In this document: positions 1 to 12,651 of the stretch, one piece after another | How the letters are laid out: every line of letters begins with the position of its first letter | How positions within the stretch are numbered: position 1 is the stretch's first letter | Source: Synanceia verrucosa | Lineage: Eukaryota > Chordata > Actinopteri > Perciformes > Synanceiidae | Length of the DNA: 64,000 nt | Direction of reading: 5' to 3' | Assembly (NCBI GenBank): GCA_029721515.1 | Contig: CM056552.1 | Location: forward strand, 15,153,001 to 15,217,000 | Translations under genes and position numbers: made by a program | Notes under the pieces: model-generated | Told to the model about the DNA's origin: nothing | Database searches by the model: none | Seen by the model: the letters and a program-made list of their open reading frames with translations, nothing else

Positions 1-1041
1 AGTAGCTGCAAAATTTAGGTGTAATACAGATTATATAGTAAACTCTATTAATCCTACATGTATGAGAAATACAGATAATATGAGTAACCCTAAAGAAATG
101 AATATTACATACATTATGTGCATAATATATGAATTATGAAACATTAAACACGTAATAGGTACATAAATATTAACTGCACAGTGTCTTGAAACACAAATAT
201 AGTGAGGCTATTAGCTGTTAGCAGCAGTTATAGCACTTAGAGCAGCAAATACAAAAATGTTTTTGTTGTATACATGACCCCAGAACAGCCATCAGGAGCA
301 AAGTTTTGGAGATGTTCCACAAAGAGCTTGTTCATTCTGATTCAAGAGGAGTTCCTGCAGTGTTATCGTTGGCACATTGAGCTGCAAACATTCTGCTCAG
401 CATCATCCCAGTGGTGTTTTATAGAGTCTGGGAAGTGACAGGCGTTTTCAGGAACTAGCACTACTGCTATACACAGAGGGGCCAAGCATACACCACCTCC
501 TTCATCTCTGCGGTCTGACCAAGCAGCATTTTTCCACTCTCTAGTCATCAGGTGGTCGCGTGCTCCTGTCGTCCATCTGCTTCAAGGCTCAATGAGTAGT
601 GCGATGTGAGATGCCCCAGTGCACACTAATGTTGTACAGCAGCATGATGTGCATATTTGTAGCCCACCTAGTAGCTTGAATGAATGTTGCCATTCTCCTC
701 TCACCACAGGACGAGACTGCTGACTGCATGTTTCTTAACCGCCGACTACAGCTGTGTGTCCAGGGCCAAAATCAAATCCTCGAAATAACTGAGACATTTG
801 TTTTCTGTTAACATGATTGCTCTTTTGCATGAGAACAATAATGCTACAGATTTGGAATAAAAGCATCAAGTACAAATACTCAATGTTATTTTTACAAACG
901 TGCTCAGAAGGAGTTTGTAACTCTATATTTCTCTGCAGCTGTAATCACTGCATCATTCTTGGGTGTGATTTATAGAAAATCTCAGGTATTTCCTTTATAA
1001 TATCCTTTCAAACATTTTCTATTTCACTTAATTCACATATT
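1..1041. other. Left-end intergenic DNA
   Basis: AT-rich, with no convincing exon. An acceptor-like site near 718 opens a short frame (DETADCMFLNRRLQ) but nothing supports a gene. Confidence 0.5.
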
Positions 1042-1054
1042 GTGTATATCATTA

Positions 1055-1408
1055 GGCGGCACGGTGGTGTAGTGGTTAACACTGTCGCCTCACAGCAAGA
1101 AGGTACCGGGTTTGAATCCCGGGACCTTTCTGTGTGGAGTTTGCATGTTCTCCCCGTGTCTGTGTGGGTTCTCTCCAGGTACTCCGGCTTCCTCCCACCA
1201 TCCAAAAACATGCATGGGGATTAGGTTAATTGGCTAATTTAAATTGACCGTAGGTGTGAATGTGAGTGTGAATGGTTGTCTGTCTCTATGTGCCCTGTGA
1301 TGAGGTGGCGACTTGTCCAGGGTGTACCCTGCTTTCCGCCCTAAGACAGCTGGGATAGGCTCCAGCCCCCCCGCGACCCTATGAGGATAAGCGGTAGATA
1401 ATGGATGG
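1055..1408 (+). mobile_element. tRNA-derived SINE, full-length copy 1
   Basis: The 5' part is tRNA-like: the A box TGGTGTAGTGG (1065-1075) fits the Pol III consensus at every position, and the B box GGTTTGAATCC (1109-1119) has one mismatch. A conserved body follows (TGGAGTTTGCATGTTCTC, CTCCGGCTTCCTCCCACCAT, TTAAATTGACCGTAGGTGTG), ending in a short (ATGG)n tail. A 12-bp target-site duplication GTGTATATCATT flanks it (1042-1053 and 1409-1420). Confidence 0.9.
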
Positions 1409-1420
1409 GTGTATATCATT

Positions 1421-4400
1421 TTTTTCTCCATTTCATTACATTTTTAGTAACACCAACAGATGTTTTAGAGCCTGACACGTGTTGCGAGGAAGGCAAATCC
1501 CAAACGCCCATGAGTGTTGTGAACTGAAGCTAATCTAAAAAAATAGAATAAAATGTGACACAAAAAAAATGTCATTGTCATCACAGGTTGTGATGCGACT
1601 GCACACAGGTTGTGACTGATCTTTTGTCATGGAAATGGAAGAAGAAATGGATGAAGACTGTGTAGTTCGGTTAAAAGCTACAGAAAAGATCCACCCTGAT
1701 TCAATAGGTCAAGAATGACCTTTTATGTTTTAATTAGATGTAAACAAAAATAGCTGCCTATTAGATACATCTAGTTTATGCCCTTTTTTCCTTAATCATA
1801 GTTCAGTAGTGTCAGTGGTGAAAAAGAAATCTAGAATACACAGCTGGAGTTGGCGTCTTTTTAGTGTCAGGTTTTACACCAGCAGCAGTCTTTAGTCTTT
1901 GTGGTCGTCCGCTGGTGAATTTCTTTGAGTTTTTGTAGGAAAGATAAAAATGAGTGACAGATTTCATAAAAGTCACAAAAGCAGTGTGACTTGTTTGTTA
2001 AACAGCCCATTCAATGGCTTAAATCATAGGTTTAAATCCCACAGAGCCACAGAGACCACCGTTGTCGAGGTGACAGCGTAGATTCTTTACAGGAGTACAC
2101 TGGTGTCATTTAGATTTAGAGCCCATTTATTTCTGTTTATGTAGGCTATAGCTTACATTCCTGTCATCCTGCAAGCGATCCATAACAAATACTGTTTCCA
2201 AGCTCCACAGCCACGCTTGAAAGGAATTACTTCTAAAGATATCCTGAATTTAAAGAATATAAATGAGTGTGAGCATGTGCTGCAGCGTCAGGTGACTGAC
2301 ACTAAGTGAGGTGTAACATAACACACAGTCTGCTGACACTTCAGCACACTTGAGCACGTTGACACGGCGCTAAAACAAAATGATGACACAGACTGAAAGC
2401 TTCTGGTTTACTCTGATGGACTGTCTTCCTTGAATAGTGGCTGTGTTTCATCACTGCACAGAACTGACTCTCTGCAGGTAGGAAATGAAGCCTGGAGCCT
2501 GGTCAACTTAACCTAACCTGCATGTCTTTGGACTGTTAGAGAGAGAGAGAACCATAGCAACCAGAGAGAACCAGAGACAACCAAGAGAGAACCAGAGAGA
2601 ACTAGAGAAAAGCAGAGAGAACCAGAGAAAAGCAGAGAGAACCAGAGAGAACCAAGAGAACCAGAGAGAACTAGAGAAAAGCAGAGAGAACCAGAGAACC
2701 AGAGAGAACCAGAGAAAAGCAGAGAGAACCAGAGAGAACCAAGAGAACCAGAGAGAACTAGAGAAAAGCAGAGAGAACCAGAGAAAAGCAGAGAGAACCA
2801 AGAGAACCAGAGAGAACCAGAGAGAACCAAGAGAACCAGAGAGAACTAGAGAAAAGCAGAGAGAACCAGAGAGAACTAGAGAAAAGCAGAGAGAACCAGA
2901 GAACCAGAGAGAACCAGAGAGAACCAGAGAGAACCAGAGAAAAGCAGAGAGAAAAAGAGAGAACCAAGAGAACCAGAGAGAACCAGAGAAAAGCAGAGAG
3001 AACCAGAGAAAAGCAGAGAAAAGAACCCGTTTGCCGTGATGCAACACATTACTCCTCCTGTGTGGGTACAGGTCACTTCATATCTCAATAACAATATTCT
3101 GTATATCACAATACAGTATGTTTTCTATGTGACATTAATAATGATTATTCAAAGTCTAAATGAAATAACCACATGGTTAACAAGCCTAATTTTGTAATTC
3201 AATTTCTGACAAATTAAAGTGAGTATTTTCTCATTTAATTAAGATCTTGAGCTTCAGATTGAAGAGAAATAACAGAAATTAAACATCTCCATCATGTTAA
3301 CATGCAGGTGCACAAATGGAGAGTGATCAGACTAAGATGATTGATGAAGTTCAGAATCTTGATAAAAAAGCTTTGAAAGATGATAAAGTATCATGTTGAA
3401 TTATCGTACCACTGTACTGCTGTGTTGCCATGACAATGAACAGAGTGATGACAACTCCTCTGTTGAGTGGTTTTCCTATACTCTTTAAACTTTAGATATC
3501 TTGGGTGTTTTGTGTTATCATAAGAAATGCTGACATGTTTCCACTACACTATGCAGGTCTTTATTTCGCTATGATCAGTATGTGAGGATCTGTTGAGCAG
3601 GAGTAACACATTATCTTCCTGCTTCCAGTATGACTCTCGCAGAGAATGTGTTTACAGAGAGTTTATGAGTCGAGTGAGACACTTTTCTCTGCTTGTCTCT
3701 CAGCAGGGAGGACAGAGGAGGACAGAGGAGGACAGAGGAGTGCTGGATGGGGTTCACAGCCGGGCCTCATGGCTGGAGCCCAGAACACAGAGAGCTCTAA
3801 CCACGTCCTCTAGAAGCCGCCGAGGTGCTGCAGTTCACGTGGAGACACTAAAAAGGTACAGAGACGAATGGATGGTCACCAACAAAAGAAAGTGCACAAA
3901 AATACATTCAGTTTCAACACTGGCTGCAGCAGATAGACCAAACCAACAAACACATCATCAAACAAGAAATCCACTGTTAGAACATTACTGGGCAGTGCTT
4001 CATTCTAATCAAAACTGTGAAAATGCCACATTATAAAGTTTCAAAAGTTTGACTCAGGTGTAGAATAAGCCAACAAAACCTGCAGAAATTAAAATCAACC
4101 TCAGTGTTCATTCTTAAAGTTTTTAAGTGGAAATCTCAGGGGTAGCAATTAAAAACAAATCTAATATATATATACAATAGGTGCATTTACATGTAGGGAT
4201 TGAATAATACATGTAATAATTGTCATAAAAAAAATAAACCTGGAGCATGGAGGAAATACAGTAATTCTGCTGCTCGTATAGCTGGTGCATCAGAGAATGA
4301 TGATAAGGAGAATTTATTATTGATAATGAGGATGTCTGTAAAATGAGCTGTGTTATTTTCTCCCCTGAAGCGTGTGATAAATAAAACAAGACTACGTGAT

Positions 4401-5848
4401 CATTAAATTTTTATGAAATTATCTTATTATTATGTTCAAATCAAATGCAAATAATTGTCTGAAATTCACTTTAGGCATTTTAATATAGACAAATCTCAGA
4501 AGAGGGGAATAAGGTGATTAAAGGTTCAGGTGGGAATGTCCAGATCTGAAATGACATGAAACACAAAGCAAACAGATCAGGCCAGATCCATCATTCATGT
4601 TAATTCATTTTCTGCTATGACATATTAACACATTGATAAAAGTCATGTTGGCCCACATCTCCAGTGGGCCTCTGAGAAAATACAGGCATATATTACGATG
4701 TAAATCCTGTATATGAGAAAACATTCAGGCAACAATTTAATCTGTATTTTATTTACAACTGTTAAAGGAATTTTGACAACCTGGTAAAATTGCCTATTTA
4801 TAAAAGACTGTTCTTTTTCTCATCTTGTCACTTCTTTTCTCAAAGAGATGTTGCCATTGAGGAGTCACTGTGCTCAGTTAAAAAAAAAATAATTTTCCTT
4901 TTCATCAGCCTTGAGCGCAACTCCACAACATTTGGCTCTTTTTTTCCTCCACTGGATGAACGTTTCCTGCTTCCTACTGTAGAACAACCTTCCTGTGTGT
5001 CCTAAAGTAATCCAAAAAAAGAACAGAGAGCGGCCCCCCTGTAGTGGTCTGGTCTGTTTATATCAATTATCCTAAAATTGATGCAGTAATGTTTCCTTGC
5101 ACACAGGAAGAGGGAGCAGAGAGACACTAGCCTGAATTGGACAGACTTCACACACTGTTATTGATGTAATGATAGCTCACATGTGCTTTTGTACAGCCAA
5201 TGATTTTTCTTTTGATTTGTTGTGCCAACAGTTTTAATCCACAAGCACTCAGCCCAACACCTGAGGCAAGTGTAGCGTATGAAGTAGCTACCTGACAGAG
5301 CGTGCCAGCAGAGCATCACAGGTGTTAACACGCCTGCTGCTCTGTGTTAAATGCAGCACAGGCTCATGCCGACCACTGAGGACAGATGTTGTGGTGACAC
5401 AGCAGGATGAAAAGAGAAACTGATGGGCTGTCACAACAGTGTCTCTGTTAGTAATGTTACACATTTCCACGGATAACTCACAAACATAAGGTCTATTTTT
5501 GTATAGCCTGTGCCTGCCCATACTTTGTGTGACGCTACACAGAGCAAGTAGTCGCGATAGCCAGGCTAATTTGTGTATATAATATTTCACAAAAGGGATT
5601 GAGCTTCAGTTTCTGGAGCATTGTATTACATTCTCTCTGCTAACCCAGTAACAAATCATTTGATCCCCTTTTCATGTCTGTGAACTCACTTTGAAGATTA
5701 TGTTAAATTTTGAACTTAGCAGAACTCAGATCACATTGTGGATAAGCCAACCTCTGTAAGCACTGATGGATATTCAAGCTTCAATTTATTCATCCGTAAA
5801 AACAATGTTGAATACAGAACATACGAAATACATCTCCATAGAATAAAA
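1421..5848. other. Intergenic DNA upstream of ngf
   Basis: Apart from the minisatellite at 2.54-3.03 kb I see no gene. A GC-richer patch at 3.70-3.86 kb, with three 10-bp GAGGACAGAG repeats and a donor-like AAAAAG|GTACAG, could be an upstream non-coding exon of ngf; this is weak. Confidence 0.4.
2538..3029. repeat. AG-rich minisatellite, about 490 bp
   Basis: Irregular array of GAGAGAACCA, GAGAAAAGCA and GAGAACCAA units. Long reading frames on the minus strand rich in Leu-Trp-Phe-Ser come only from this repeat. Confidence 0.95.
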
Positions 5849-5861
5849 CTGATGGAAAATA

Positions 5862-6214
5862 TCCATTCATTTTCTACCGCTTATCCTCATAGGGTTGTGG
5901 GGGGGCTGGAGCCTATCCCAGCTGTCTTAGGGTGAAAGGCAGGGTACACCCTGGACAAGTCTCCAGTTCAGCACAGGACACATAGAGACAGACTCACACT
6001 CACATTCACACCTGCGGTCAATTTAAATTAACCAATTAACCTAATCCCCATGCATGTTTTTGGATGGTGGGAGGAAGCCGGAGTACCCAGAGAGAACCCA
6101 CACAGACACAGGGAGAACATGCAAACTCCACACAGAAAGGCCCCGGGCCGGGAATCGAACCCAATACCTTCTTGCTGTGAGGCGACAGTGCTAACCACTA
6201 CACCACGTGCCGTC
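5862..6214 (-). mobile_element. tRNA-derived SINE, copy 2
   Basis: Same family as the element at 1.06 kb, inverted, about 350 bp and near full length. It is flanked by CTGATGGAAAA at 5849-5859 and 6215-6225, an 11-bp target-site duplication. Confidence 0.9.
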
Positions 6215-6917
6215 CTGATGGAAAACAATGGAATAAAAACTGTGTATCTGCTGTGAGATAAAGATCGATATGACACTAGAAGATAAAATATCACATACTG
6301 ACTCAAAGGGTAAATCTTTCTGTAATGAGCCTAAAACAACATTAAACAACAAGACATATCTGTCAGGCTGACCAAGAAATTCCTGTAAACCTCCTGTGTG
6401 TACTGTGTTTTAAACAGTGACTGGATGGGTTTCAAACCCTCAGTATTAGGTGAGGTGTGTTTTCCGCTGCTGTCGGATCAGTCTCACTGTTCAACATGTT
6501 GTGCCTTGAAAATGTGAGAGAAAAATAGCCACATTTTGGATTAAAGGCATCTCTGCATCACTAGTAACTGGAGCTTTATTCAACATGTACTGCTCGTCTG
6601 TCCATCCTGAGGAGGAGCCTCTCCTCTGTTCTCTTCTTGAGGTCAGTGTTGTTCTAATGAGAGGGTCCAACTGTGAAGGATGGAAGCTCTTTTATTGCCC
6701 CTGGGGCAAATTTCTGATTTGTGATGTTGGGCTCTTCAAATAAAATTCATTTGACTTTCATCCTACATGAAACACTCTCCATTGAATCTACTGTATTGAT
6801 CTGCACCTGACCCAAATACAGGATGACATGTGCATATCTACCTGTCTGCACTAGAAACATGTATCCATGATTTTGTCTTGGAAAGAAGAAAAGTTATTCC
6901 CAGAGAAGGAATATTCC

Positions 6918-7640
6918 TTTAAAGTAACAGTGTGTAGCATTTCTATTAGCAGAAACTGGATATAATACACATACTGTGACTATATTTTTTATTAGTTTAT
7001 ACTCACCTGAAACTATGAAAGATTTTCAGAATGAACCCTTCATATTTACATTAAGAGTGGGATATCTTCATGGGGTCCGCCATGTTTCTACAGTAGCCCA
7101 CAATGGACAAACAAAACACTGGGGAGAGAGGTTTTCACATTCCCTGATGTCAGCTTGTGAAACTAAGCTAACATGAACTGCAGATTGTAAAACCGTGGTA
7201 CCTCCAGCCACCATCTGACTTCTAATGCTCCTGATGTAGTATTATTATGGTATGGATGACCTCTGAGCGAGGCGAACAACATTACCATGGTTATATGATC
7301 AGCGGCTCACGTTGCCACACTACTAGAAAGGTAGAGGTGAGCAGAGGGGTGTTCAGTAGGTTGCAATCTGCAACCTCACCACTAGATGCCGCACACAACA
7401 TAGCCCACTCAGAGCCATGTATAGAGAGAGTACCAACAACTAGCATTTCTGCTATGTAAAAATGGCATACACCAAACGTGACTACCTTTGAACCAATCCC
7501 ACGACAGAATTGTCCTGCATGTTCAACAAGTCTGTCGTGGGATTGGTTCAAAGGTAGTCACATGTTTGGTGTATGCCATGTTTACTACACAGCAGAAATG
7601 CTAGTTGTCAGTACTCACTCCACTGTGACATCACAATGTA
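6918..7640. mobile_element. Degenerate MITE-like repeat containing a hairpin, upstream of ngf
   Basis: The stretch AGTGTGTAGCATTTCTATT ... GTCCGCCATGTTTCTACAG ... CAACCTCACCACTAGATGCC is one I associate with a common percomorph repeat; this is from memory, not a search. A related piece (GGTTGCAATCTATGTCACCACTAGA) occurs near 19.55 kb in tspan2 intron 2. Its right part holds the large inverted repeat listed separately. Confidence 0.5.
7428..7616. repeat. Inverted repeat (hairpin), arms about 81 and 86 bp, 22-base loop
   Basis: Left arm 7428-7508 and right arm 7531-7616 are reverse complements apart from a few mismatches and short gaps. The inner 20 bases (GGTTCAAAGGTAGTCA side) are perfect. 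It ends about 70 bases before the acceptor of the ngf coding exon. Confidence 0.92.
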
Positions 7641-7695
7641 TCTGCAGTGACAGGTGTGTTTTCTGTGCACCTTGACACCCTCAGGTCGCGAGCCC

Positions 7696-8283
7696 ATGAG
7701 GTCGTCCATGCTGGTCCTGTTCCTCCTCATCAGTGCCCAGGCTGTGGCCGTCATCGGAGGAGCAGCACAGCAGCAGGGTCAAAGCAACAACTCCAACTCC
7801 ATCCCCACAGTGGACCCCAAACTGTTCACCAAGCGCCGCTACCTCTCGCCCAGGGTGCTCTTCAGCGCTCAGCCGCCCGATGCCGAGCCGGCTGAGTCAC
7901 AGGGTTCTGGCAGAAGAACCCGCAGGAGAGCGGGGCAGCCTCAGCACCGTGGAGTTTACTCAGTGTGTGAGAGCGTCAGCGTCTGGGTGGGCAACAAGAC
8001 CAAAGCCACGGACATCTCGGGCCGCGAGGTGACGGTGCTGCCAGACGTGAACATCAACAACGTCAACAAGAAGCAGTACTTCTTTGAGACAACGTGTCAC
8101 AGCACCCGCTCAGGTGGCTCTAGCTGTTTGGGGATTGACGCCAGACACTGGAACTCCTACTGCACCAACTCACACACTTTTGTACGAGCGCTGACCTCGT
8201 TTAAGAACCTGGTGGCGTGGAGGCTCATACGCATCAACGTGGCCTGTGTGTGCGTGCTGAGCCGAAAGTCATGGCGGCAGTGA
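7696..8283 (+). CDS. ngf: Nerve growth factor (beta-NGF) precursor
   Basis: Secreted neurotrophin precursor that, after proprotein cleavage, dimerises and signals through TrkA and p75NTR. The 195-residue coding sequence lies in a single exon, as is usual for neurotrophins, starting just after a 3' splice site (exon begins 7685). Residues 5-22 are a hydrophobic signal peptide and about 23-77 a pro-region. A basic furin-type site (RRTRRR, 73-78) precedes the mature domain. The mature part shows the NGF signatures VSVWVGNKTKATDI, QYFFET and HWNSYC, and all six cystine-knot cysteines (91, 134, 144, 156, 184, 186). The frame is intact. A second Met at residue 5 could also serve as start. The pro-region is shorter than in mammals. 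The next gene downstream is tspan2, as in mammals. Family identity is certain; which teleost paralogue (ngfa or ngfb) cannot be told from this window. Confidence 0.97.
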   Translation: MRSSMLVLFLLISAQAVAVIGGAAQQQGQSNNSNSIPTVDPKLFTKRRYLSPRVLFSAQPPDAEPAESQGSGRRTRRRAGQPQHRGVYSVCESVSVWVGNKTKATDISGREVTVLPDVNINNVNKKQYFFETTCHSTRSGGSSCLGIDARHWNSYCTNSHTFVRALTSFKNLVAWRLIRINVACVCVLSRKSWRQ

Positions 8284-8428
8284 AGACATAACTCATCACC
8301 AAAGACTGCTCACCCTCTGCACAAAGTAAATTATTGGTATATGTCAGGACTGCATGTATATACACCAGCCCTGGGTCAAACAGTATCTGATTGTTGTTGT
8401 TGTTTTTACCTGTTTAGGAGTACCAGAC

Positions 8429-8434
8429 ATTAAA
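8429..8434 (+). terminator. Candidate ngf polyadenylation signal (ATTAAA)
   Basis: ATTAAA lies 146 bases after the ngf stop codon and is followed by a T-rich stretch. It would give a short 3' UTR. Use of this site is inferred. Confidence 0.4.
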
Positions 8435-8449
8435 GCTGTTTTTGATGCG

Positions 8450-11186
8450 TCACGTAGAATCTGACTGTCTTTTGGCTGCGGTTTGAAACATGTTCAGCTT
8501 GCAGAGGTTGAAAACACACAAGACCAATATTTATCAAAATTATTACAGTTACACTTGAAGGCAAACTCCACTGCACATCAGTCTGTTTTTAGTACCACTA
8601 GAAATGTTTATAAAGCTCTCTGTGATGTCAGAAAGAGCTGATAAAGTGATGTCACTAGAGTCAGCATCGTTTGAGGCTGAAGAAGTTTGAATACGAAAAC
8701 GTATCTGGAGTAAGAAATAAATGAGCTTACCAGACTGTAGCTCCTCCTCATGTCTGTCTGCTTGAGGCGACTCCAGGCTACGTCAGTGTTGCATCGTGGG
8801 TCATGAGGGCACCAGGTTTGAGCTGATGAGAAAGAAAAAGTAAAAAAAAAAAGGTGATATGTATCATTCAGCTGCATCAATTTTATCCTTGTTTTCTACT
8901 TTTTTTTCCACTTTTTTGGTGTGCAATGCTAAATCTGTATAGCACTAAATTCTCATTTAGGGTAATTACTGTTTTTTCTCTGAGTGCAAAGAAGAATACG
9001 ACACATTTATCAAGTAACTTGCTTTCGTTTACAATGAAGTAAACTTTAGAAACAACCTATAAGTGACTGTGTGAAATATTTCATATAGCCAGGAGGAGCA
9101 TGTGGAATAAAGAAATATCCAGCATACAATACAATAGAAAATTGGCTTCAGTTAAAGCAGATGCTATGCTATTGATCAGAATCAATAGTTCCAGGTGAAT
9201 TTAGTGTCAGATTAAAGATGCGTGAAAAGTGTTTCATTTTAAATAAAAGCAGCTTTATACTTCCTGGTTGCACCCCTAAAGAAGGAAAAATAGATCTTAT
9301 CAATTGGACGAATCAAATGCAAATTACACTACCCTGTACTGATTTTCTAATGTTGCTTTGGTTAAAAAAAAAATATTCATAATGATGAGTGAAATTTTGT
9401 AGAATCATAAAACATATGTTTCTGTGCGGCAGCACAAACTGAACTTTCAGAGCATTTTTCAGTGGTAATATGTCTCTTTTCCTATAAAGATAACCACTAA
9501 AGCACAACTGTGGCTACAGCTACAATCACAGCCACCTCACACACATTTTGACTTTTATCTTTCACTTCCAAATTTCATTTCAGCGGTATGATAAATGCAG
9601 GTCCAGGATCAGCTGAGCCACAGCTAAACTGCAGCTTAACTAAAATCATAATGCAGCTACCTTATGAGAGCCACAGGTTGTAATAAAGAGGAAATTAGTT
9701 TCAGCTCTCTGATTTTTCCATTATGACTAACTGCTGAGGAAACACCTTCAAAGCATCAGAGGAACCACTGTGTGTTTTATCATTTATCAGTCTACTTCCA
9801 TGTGACCTTTGACATCCTGTCAGCCTCTGCAGGACATTTAATTCAGACCTCAGATATGATAACCTGCATGTTGTGAAGATACAGCAGGGTTTTGTTTGCT
9901 CAGCTTTCAAGTTTCAGCACCATAAATCAGTCATGCTGATTATAATATTATTCCTGCCACCCGTTAAATATTCCTGTAGCACCCCGACACCTCATAGATT
10001 GTGGGAATACAATTTGACCCAGGTCTGATATCAGCAAACCTTTTTGTTAAAATGTTGTTGTTGACTGTTATTTATTAAACACTTACATACATGTGCTGTG
10101 TGTTTTATGACGTTTATTGTAGAGTTGTCAAGTCTGAGACTGAGCACTGAGTAAGACCTAAACATGGAAAAGAAATTTAGTTTTTTTGGCCTCGTTGGAG
10201 AAATGAAGAGAAAACCCATATGGCTTCATTTTACTGGCAGTAATTTGGTGTTTTGGCTTTGCTTTGTGTTTTTCTCTTTCACATTAATCTACAAGTGATA
10301 TGAAACAAAAGGAAAACAACATAAATAAAAAAAAATAAATAAGCCTGTGATTCATCAGCTAACTCTGACTTATACCATCATGGGTTTCCCTTTTTCTTTG
10401 TTTTGGCAGTGACATTTTAGTGTTGTCATCATACAACAACTTGTACTTGAGGAATACCATCAATGTCTGGTGTTTTTTTCAGCTTAAAGCCCAGTCTTTG
10501 TATCACAGCTGACATTTAAGATGTGGGAGGATTTGGATTTGGAGCAGAAATGAATACACTGCTGAATGAAGTTATGCTCCTGAAAAAAATAGACTCCTGG
10601 GAGAAGTTTTCCCATTTGAGCTGTCTACCTGCCAACTGTAAATACCATTTTTCAAATCCAGCTTGTTTAGTTTACTACTGACTTGTTTGCTCCAAACTCA
10701 AAGCATGGCTCCAAAAACAAATACAACACTGACCTCTAGAGGTCTGAGAGTGGAACATAAAACTTTACATTAACATTGGATCAAATATTATGAACATGAT
10801 ATTTGATAGGCTTCCACTGGACACTTTATGATGTTAAACTAGAGATGCACTGATAATAACGTCAGAATGAATTAATGTGCTTCATCACTCTATATAGCAC
10901 AGGGTGGACTCATCTATAGTGAATGATAACTTATTGGTTGGTTATATTTTGTATTAAAACATGAAAGTAATGATAAAACAAAACTTTAAAATCATCATTT
11001 GTATCAAATATGACTGAAAGCTCCAGAAAAACATCGACCTTAACCTTGAGCAAAGACTGCTTTTCAAAAATAATGATGGTTTAATCAGTGCAAACAGCAG
11101 GAAAGATATGGCAATTTTGATTATTATCATCAATAATCATAATAATGTCTAGATTTGCTTTGAATGAAATCTCACATTAAAATGCA
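8450..11186. other. Intergenic DNA between ngf and tspan2, left part
   Basis: AT-rich DNA with no exon-like segment or repeat that I can name. Confidence 0.5.
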
Positions 11187-11201
11187 ATGGCTGTTAAACC
11201 A

Positions 11202-11555
11202 AGCGGCATGGTGGTGTAGTGGTTAGCACCATCGCCTCACAGCAAGAAGCTGAATCCCAGGCCCGGGGCCTTTCTGTGTGGAGTTTGCATGTTCTCTCTG
11301 TGTCTGCATGGGTTCCCTCCAGGTACTCCGGCTTCCTCCCACCATCCAAAAACATGCATGGGGATTAGGTTAACTGGTTAATTTAAATTGACCGTAGGTG
11401 TGAATGTGAGTGTGAGTGGTTGTCTGTCTCTATGTGTCCTGTGATGAACTGGAGACTTGTCCAGGATGTACCCTGCCTTTCACCCTAAGACAGCTGGGAT
11501 AGGCTCCAGCCCCCCACGATCCTATGAGGATAAGCAGTAGATAATGGATGGATGG
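11202..11555 (+). mobile_element. tRNA-derived SINE, copy 3, with a 15-bp perfect target-site duplication
   Basis: Full-length copy, from the A-box region through the (ATGG)n tail. The flanks carry a perfect 15-bp duplication, ATGGCTGTTAAACCA, at 11187-11201 and 11556-11570. The B-box area has a deletion relative to copy 1. Confidence 0.93.
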
Positions 11556-11759
11556 ATGGCTGTTAAACCAGTGCTTTCAAACCACAGCTAGCAGAGTATT
11601 TCTGTCCACTAGATGGAGACATGTTACCAAATATTTAACCTCTCAGTTTCCATTCTTCTTATTGCTCTCTTGGTTATACACAATCATTTTTAAATTATCA
11701 ACTTATTAACCTTTAATTTCCCAGAGGGCACTGTCTGAAAGGATCAATAATAATAAAAT

Positions 11760-11785
11760 TATCTATCTATCTATCTATCTATCTT
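11760..11785. repeat. (ATCT)n microsatellite
   Basis: Six ATCT units in intergenic DNA between ngf and tspan2. Confidence 0.9.
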
Positions 11786-12502
11786 TCTATGGACTATTTC
11801 ATCACCCCTGATGTCTGCTGGATCATAAGGAGGACAGATGCTCCGTATGGAGATCAGGTTACATTATAGCACCGGATTTACATATGAAGCACAGCACAGG
11901 AGGGTGGAGAGGTGACGGCTGTGGAGAGATAATGAGATTTTGACTCCATTATACCCTAAGAATATGGTTTCACTTTGGGTGTAAGTCCACCATGATAATT
12001 ACAGCTCTGAAGTCATGAATTCATCAAACTGATATTAGGTGAACGTTGATGCAGTTCAGTGGTTTTATTCTGGATTACATGGAAACTAATAATCATTTGT
12101 AGGCCAATTCAACAGGGTACAATGATCCATCTAGCCATCCACTGTAACTATCTGTAGACGTTTGCTGGAGTTGTCATGTGATAACTAGAGAGGAGGAAGG
12201 CAGTGATGTGATGTGTCCCATGATCTGATCCTCACTGATACCCTGGCAGACGAACAGGGGGTCGCTGTTTCCCCTCCCACATGAGTGCTGCAAACAAAGG
12301 CAGCACAAACATGAGGAGCTCGACTGTCAGAGCCGTGAACCCGAGCTGACCCCTGACCAGCCTGCAGAGGAGACAGAGATCATATCAGAGATATGATATC
12401 AGAGATCACAGGAACTGGCTTATACAACAGTATATGTTTGGCCATGTAAAAAAGTAAATAAGTTACTGTGACATGTAACACTACAAGTCAAGGCTATATA
12501 AC

Positions 12503-12651
12503 TATGGGTGGTGGGAGGAAACCAGAGAACCCAGAGAAATCCCATGCAAATACAGGGAAAACATGTAAACTGCACACAGAAAGACTTGTCCTGACTGGGA
12601 CCAGGGATTGAACCCTGGACCTTCTTACCATGAAGCCACACCGCCACCACA
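12503..12651 (-). mobile_element. Diverged SINE fragment, copy 8
   Basis: The 5' half only (tRNA-like head and the TTTGCATGTTCTC-type body), inverted, with many substitutions. The same landmarks are recognisable but no clear duplication is seen. Confidence 0.7.

Noticed and set aside
718..800. Acceptor-like site and short open frame
   Set aside because: Only about 30 codons to a stop, no partner exons and no recognisable family.
1055..1130. tRNA gene (A and B boxes present)
   Set aside because: There is no cloverleaf with paired acceptor stems, and the same sequence recurs eight times with a 350-bp body and target-site duplications; it is the head of a SINE.
2508..3109. Overlapping minus-strand frames rich in Leu, Trp, Phe and Ser
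   Set aside because: Pure product of the AG minisatellite; no start context, splice sites or non-repeat sequence.
3593..4036. 147-codon plus-strand frame near 3.6-4.0 kb
   Set aside because: No recognisable domain, low-complexity GGQRRTEEDR from a 10-bp repeat, and no splice support; at most part may be a non-coding ngf exon.
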